Positions 5,821 to 7,901 of a stretch of DNA of 7,901 nucleotides are shown piece by piece. The first letter of the stretch is position 1. Each line of letters starts with the position of its first letter. The translations under genes and the position numbers were made by a program. The stretch lies in NCBI GenBank assembly GCA_021776885.1, contig JAJFFA010000619.1, positions 1 through 7,901 of the forward strand. The letters are read 5' to 3'. Under the pieces are notes generated by a model. It was given only the letters and a program-made list of their open reading frames with translations, did no database searches and was not told where the DNA came from. Source of the stretch: Planctomycetota bacterium (lineage in GTDB: Bacteria; Planctomycetota; UBA1135; GCA-002686595).

Positions 5821-7348
5821 GCGCGCTCCAGACGAACAGCTCGTCGAACCCCTCGATGCGGCTCGTGCCCTCGAGCCGCCCGCCTTCGAGGTGCCCGCTC
5901 GAGTAGACCAGGGCGCCCTCGAGCGGAGTCTCGAACTGGAAGTGCAGCACCTCCCCCAGCGCGGCCCAGACCAGAGCGCCCAGGGGGTCCGCGTCGAAGT
6001 CGTTGGCGAAGTCGCCCGCCAGGACGAGCTTGCCCTGCGCGTCCTGCTCCAGGCTGATGTGCAGGGGCGCCTTGCCGGAGAGCCGCGGCGCTACGAAGCT
6101 CACGACCCAGGTCCCCACCAGGTCCGCGGGTGAGGCCAGGCCCGGCGGCGTGAAGGTCGGACGCTCGTCGAAGACCTCCGCGTAGAGGGCGTAGGCGCTT
6201 TGGGCACGCTGCTCGTCGGCGCCGCGCAGCTCACTCTCCAGGTGCGTGCGCAGTCGCTCGCCGTAGCGCTCGAGGCTCCAGAGGATACGGCCGTGCGAGC
6301 GCGCCGCGCCCGGGTCGAGGGCCAGGTCCACCAGGCGCAGCAGCACGTCGTCGCGCTCGCCGCGGTAGGTCGAGAGCCCGTAGTAGACGGCCTCGTGGCG
6401 CACGTCCGGGTCGGGATCGCGGGACATCTCGAGCATCAGGTCGACGGCCCCGGCGTGGATGCGGTGCCAGCCGGCGCGCCAGATCCAGGTGTTGCCGACG
6501 CGCTTCGCCACCTGACGCCGCACCGCGGGGTCGGGGTCCGTGGCGGCCACGGCGAAGTCGGCGATGTAGCTCTCGTTCATGCGCTGGGTGAGCTCCTCGG
6601 CCGCGATGCGCTCGAGCAGGGCCAGGCGCTCGGCGCTCGTCCCCTGGCGCAGGCCGCGGCGCACCTCGGGCAGCTCGTCCCAGGGCCGCGGCCGCGGCGG
6701 CTCTTTGCAGCGCTCGGCCGCCCACTCGAAGGCCCCCAGCTCGCCGCGGAAGATGCGCCCGAGGGCGGCGGCCTTCGCGCGCACCCAGGGCGTGTCGCTC
6801 GCCAGGTAGGGCTCGATCAGGGGCAAGAGCTGGTCCATCTGATCCGCTGCGCCCCAGGCCACGCGCCCGAGGTCGTTCGGGTCGTCGATCTCGATGCACA
6901 GCTCGGCCAGGGTGCGCAGGATCGCGGGCGTCTTCTGCTTCACGACCGAGAGGCCGAAGTAGACGGCGTAGTGCCGCGTCCCGTAGCGCGCGGCGCCCGG
7001 GCTGAAGTCGGCGGCGTGGTAGCACAGCTCGATCGCGTCCGCGTGCTGCGGCTCCTGGCCCCAGATCAGGAGGTTGCCGACCTGGCTGAGGAGGATCGTG
7101 CGGTGGTTGCGCGTGCGCCGCAACCCGGCCCGGACCGTGCTCAGGAAGAGCTCGGGCTCGAGGTCGCGCAGGGTGTTCGCGTCGAAGTGCGCGTCGAGCA
7201 CCTCGGCCCCCGCGGGATCGTCGGGGAAGTAGGCCTCGAAGTCGGGCGGGCGGTAGGGCTCCAGCTGCTGCCAGGCCCGCTCCCCATCGACGGGCGTGGG
7301 CACCTGGAGAGCGCAGAACAGGACGGCAGCCAGGACTTGAACACTCAT
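5804..7348 (-). CDS. Exported HEAT-repeat protein with C-terminal beta domain
   Basis: The product is 514 residues. ATG at 7348 is preceded by GGAGGT five bases upstream, a strong ribosome site. Residues 1-22 (VQVLAAVLFCALQVPTPVDG) look like a signal peptide; the Cys at 12 lies within the hydrophobic core rather than in a lipobox. Residues about 60-400 are paired helices with HEAT/armadillo signatures: DTPWVRAKAAALGRIF (185-200), DPDPAVRRQVAKRVG (271-285) and DPDPDVRHEAVYYGL (311-325). AVYFGLS (128-134) and AVYYGLS (320-326) mark an internal duplication. Residues about 409-514 switch to beta strands beginning with LVGTWVVSF, with a G-x-W start as in lipocalin-like barrels. HEAT solenoids bind proteins, so a periplasmic scaffold or binding role is likely; no catalytic residues are seen. 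It follows tmRNA on the same strand after 69 bp and may receive read-through transcription. The gene and the HEAT call are firm; the C-terminal fold is inferred. Confidence 0.9.
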   Translation of the reverse strand: MSVQVLAAVLFCALQVPTPVDGERAWQQLEPYRPPDFEAYFPDDPAGAEVLDAHFDANTLRDLEPELFLSTVRAGLRRTRNHRTILLSQVGNLLIWGQEPQHADAIELCYHAADFSPGAARYGTRHYAVYFGLSVVKQKTPAILRTLAELCIEIDDPNDLGRVAWGAADQMDQLLPLIEPYLASDTPWVRAKAAALGRIFRGELGAFEWAAERCKEPPRPRPWDELPEVRRGLRQGTSAERLALLERIAAEELTQRMNESYIADFAVAATDPDPAVRRQVAKRVGNTWIWRAGWHRIHAGAVDLMLEMSRDPDPDVRHEAVYYGLSTYRGERDDVLLRLVDLALDPGAARSHGRILWSLERYGERLRTHLESELRGADEQRAQSAYALYAEVFDERPTFTPPGLASPADLVGTWVVSFVAPRLSGKAPLHISLEQDAQGKLVLAGDFANDFDADPLGALVWAALGEVLHFQFETPLEGALVYSSGHLEGGRLEGTSRIEGFDELFVWSAQRQGR

Positions 7349-7353
7349 GGGTG

Positions 7354-7359
7354 ACCTCC
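7354..7359 (-). promoter_or_regulatory. Strong ribosome-binding site of the HEAT-repeat gene
   Basis: On the minus strand GGAGGT lies five bases before the ATG at 7348. It is the best Shine-Dalgarno match in the window and fixes the start of the HEAT-repeat gene. Confidence 0.75.
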
Positions 7360-7367
7360 CCGAACGA

Positions 7368-7391
7368 CCCCCCCAACGTCCCCCCCAACGT
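7368..7391 (-). repeat. Perfect 12-bp tandem duplication with G-runs upstream of the HEAT-repeat gene
   Basis: CCCCCCCAACGT is present twice head to tail (7368-7379, 7380-7391). On the minus (transcribed) strand this gives two runs of seven G separated by five bases, which meets the usual G-quadruplex rule of four G3 tracts with short loops. A following GGGGGG run (7394-7399, plus strand) can instead pair with either C-run to make a hairpin. Runs of seven identical bases are prone to slippage. Confidence 0.8.
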
Positions 7392-7411
7392 CAGGGGGGC
7401 CGTCAGGCGGC
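7380..7411 (-). terminator. Stem-loops downstream of tmRNA, possible ssrA terminator
   Basis: Seven bases past the tmRNA CCA end, GCCG/CGGC (7399-7402 with 7408-7411) can form a small stem. Next, six C on the minus strand (7399-7394) can pair with the G-run at 7386-7380 around TGACGTT. No U-tract follows, so termination would be weak or factor-dependent, and some transcripts could continue into the HEAT-repeat gene. Confidence 0.3.
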
Positions 7412-7417
7412 AGCAGG

Positions 7418-7775
7418 TGGTGGAGGCGGCGGGAATTGAACCCGCGTCCCGGAGCCGTCGCACTCCAGGCGTCTACGTGCGTAGCCCGCTATTTGGTTCT
7501 CATCCTGGGGGCGCCTGCGGACCGGCTCCCTTTGGACCAGCCTCAGAAATGTCTCACCGGGCGGCCCTGAGGCGCAACGTTCCGGCCAGCCCGCTGTTGG
7601 CGTCCCCCGCAGGCCACGGGCACTCCCGTGGGGGACGGCGGTCTAGTAACTAGGCCGCGAGTGCAAAATCGTTGGCAATTGAAGTTGCCTTTCCCAGGAG
7701 GATTTACAGGGTGACCCGGGATCCCTGGCACGCAGCCCAAAGACGATCAGAACCGGTCGAAACCAGTGCGCCCCC
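7418..7775 (-). ncRNA. ssrA: tmRNA (transfer-messenger RNA), complete
   Basis: This 358-nt RNA rescues stalled ribosomes: it enters as an alanyl-tRNA mimic, then supplies a short reading frame that tags the unfinished protein for proteolysis, together with SmpB. On the minus strand the 5' end GGGGGCG (7775-7769) pairs with CGCCTCC before ACCA at 7418-7421, giving the seven-pair acceptor stem with encoded CCA. The T-arm GCGGG-TTCAATT-CCCGC is intact, and the 5' motif CTGGTTTCGAC is the classic tmRNA signature. Pseudoknot PK1 is recognisable at 7692-7727: stem CAGGG/CCCTG and a second seven-pair stem, 7715-7721 with 7692-7698. A long downstream stem-loop (7601-7608 with 7630-7637, inner stem 7616-7620 with 7625-7629) belongs to the PK2-PK4 region. 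It is one-piece, not circularly permuted. Identification is very secure; ends are set by acceptor pairing. Confidence 0.97.
7650..7676 (-). other. tmRNA tag-peptide reading frame, probably ANDFALAA
   Basis: Reading GCC at 7676 through TAG at 7652-7650 gives ANDFALAA, with the usual -ALAA protease signal and the common AND- beginning. The resume context TTCAATTGCCAACGA resembles the E. coli context around GCAAACGA, and the codon lies 15 bases after PK1 (E. coli about 11). An alternative resume codon GCA at 7688 would give ATSIANDFALAA but lies only three bases after PK1, so it is less likely. Confidence 0.75.
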
Positions 7776-7791
7776 TTTACCTGCAGGGCGG

Positions 7792-7820
7792 AATGTAGAC
7801 CGCGAGCAGAAAAACGTCCA
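7792..7820 (-). promoter_or_regulatory. Sigma70-type promoter of ssrA
   Basis: On the minus strand TGGACG (7820-7815) and TACATT (7797-7792) are separated by exactly 17 bases and match four of six positions of each consensus hexamer. Transcription would begin near 7785, leaving about ten bases before the mature 5' end at 7775, to be removed by RNase P as usual for tmRNA. Confidence 0.65.
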
Positions 7821-7861
7821 GGGCTGAACCCGTTCCGTGCCAGGCGGCATCGTGGACCCTG

Positions 7862-7901
7862 ATGACGCCCGACCCCCCGCCCCTCGACGCCGACCTGCTG
7901 C
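7862..7901 (+). CDS. Probable start of a divergent gene, truncated by the window edge
   Basis: ATG at 7862 opens a frame running to the window end (MTPDPPPLDADLL). All 13 complete codons end in G or C, as in the neighbouring genes, while the competing GTG frame at 7850 lacks this bias. No clear Shine-Dalgarno sequence precedes it. Too little protein is visible to name a family. It would be divergent from ssrA, sharing the 86-bp gap. Confidence 0.45.
   Translation, partial: MTPDPPPLDADLL

Noticed and set aside
6200..7354. 384-codon plus-strand frame opposite the HEAT-repeat gene
   Set aside because: It is an antisense shadow rich in Val/Gly/Ala/Arg; the minus strand has a strong ribosome site, signal peptide and HEAT motifs.
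6231..7463. 410-codon minus-strand frame beginning in the tmRNA 3' end (reads DAGSIPAASTT)
   Set aside because: This peptide is the well-known artefact of translating a tRNA/tmRNA 3' end; the frame then shadows the HEAT-repeat gene.
7351..7653. 100-codon plus-strand frame reading AGIEPASRSRRTPG
   Set aside because: It is antisense to tmRNA; this peptide is a recurring misannotation over ssrA genes.
7826..7835. GAACCCGTTC as a LexA (SOS) box
   Set aside because: Gram-positive-type LexA sites have GAAC and GTTC four bases apart; here the gap is two, and outer bases do not fit.

Overview
The window is GC-rich (third codon positions are almost all G or C) and holds bacterial chromosomal DNA. 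It carries a complete tmRNA gene, large envelope or secreted proteins of no named family, and very acidic exported proteins. The Ala/Leu/Glu/Asp-rich style, the secreted HEAT-repeat protein and the giant single-pass membrane protein behind a TPR-like protein recall high-GC Planctomycetota, or less likely Myxococcota. No marker gene fixes the taxon, so this is a low-confidence inference.

Layout from left to right. (1) 3-491 (+): C-terminal part of a TPR-like helical protein. (2) 492-716: intergenic, with a GC hairpin, three GCTAGC palindromes spaced exactly 10 bp apart, and a hairpin just before the next ribosome site. (3) 717-4586 (+): a roughly 1289-residue export-signal, helical, beta-sandwich, one-TM protein with a basic stop-transfer motif and a cytoplasmic helical tail. 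The architecture recalls BatD-type aerotolerance proteins fused to a TPR-like region. (4) 4591-4682: a 32-bp inverted repeat with one mismatch (REP/MITE-like, possibly also a terminator). (5) 4706-5782 (+): an exported, extremely acidic beta-rich protein of unknown function, possibly translated from a leaderless mRNA. (6) 5804-7348 (-): an exported HEAT-repeat protein with a C-terminal beta domain, convergent with the previous gene across 21 bp. (7) 7349-7417: a C/G-tract tandem repeat with G-quadruplex potential between tmRNA and the HEAT gene. (8) 7418-7775 (-): tmRNA (ssrA), with acceptor stem, T-arm, PK1 and an AND...ALAA tag. (9) 7792-7820: a sigma70-like promoter for ssrA. (10) 7862-7901 (+): the probable start of a divergent gene cut by the window edge.

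Only the tmRNA has an assured function: ribosome rescue and tagging of incomplete proteins for proteolysis. The first two genes are probably one envelope module on the same strand. Genes 3 and 4 look like independent exported proteins. No CRISPR, transposase, phage or toxin-antitoxin genes are visible.
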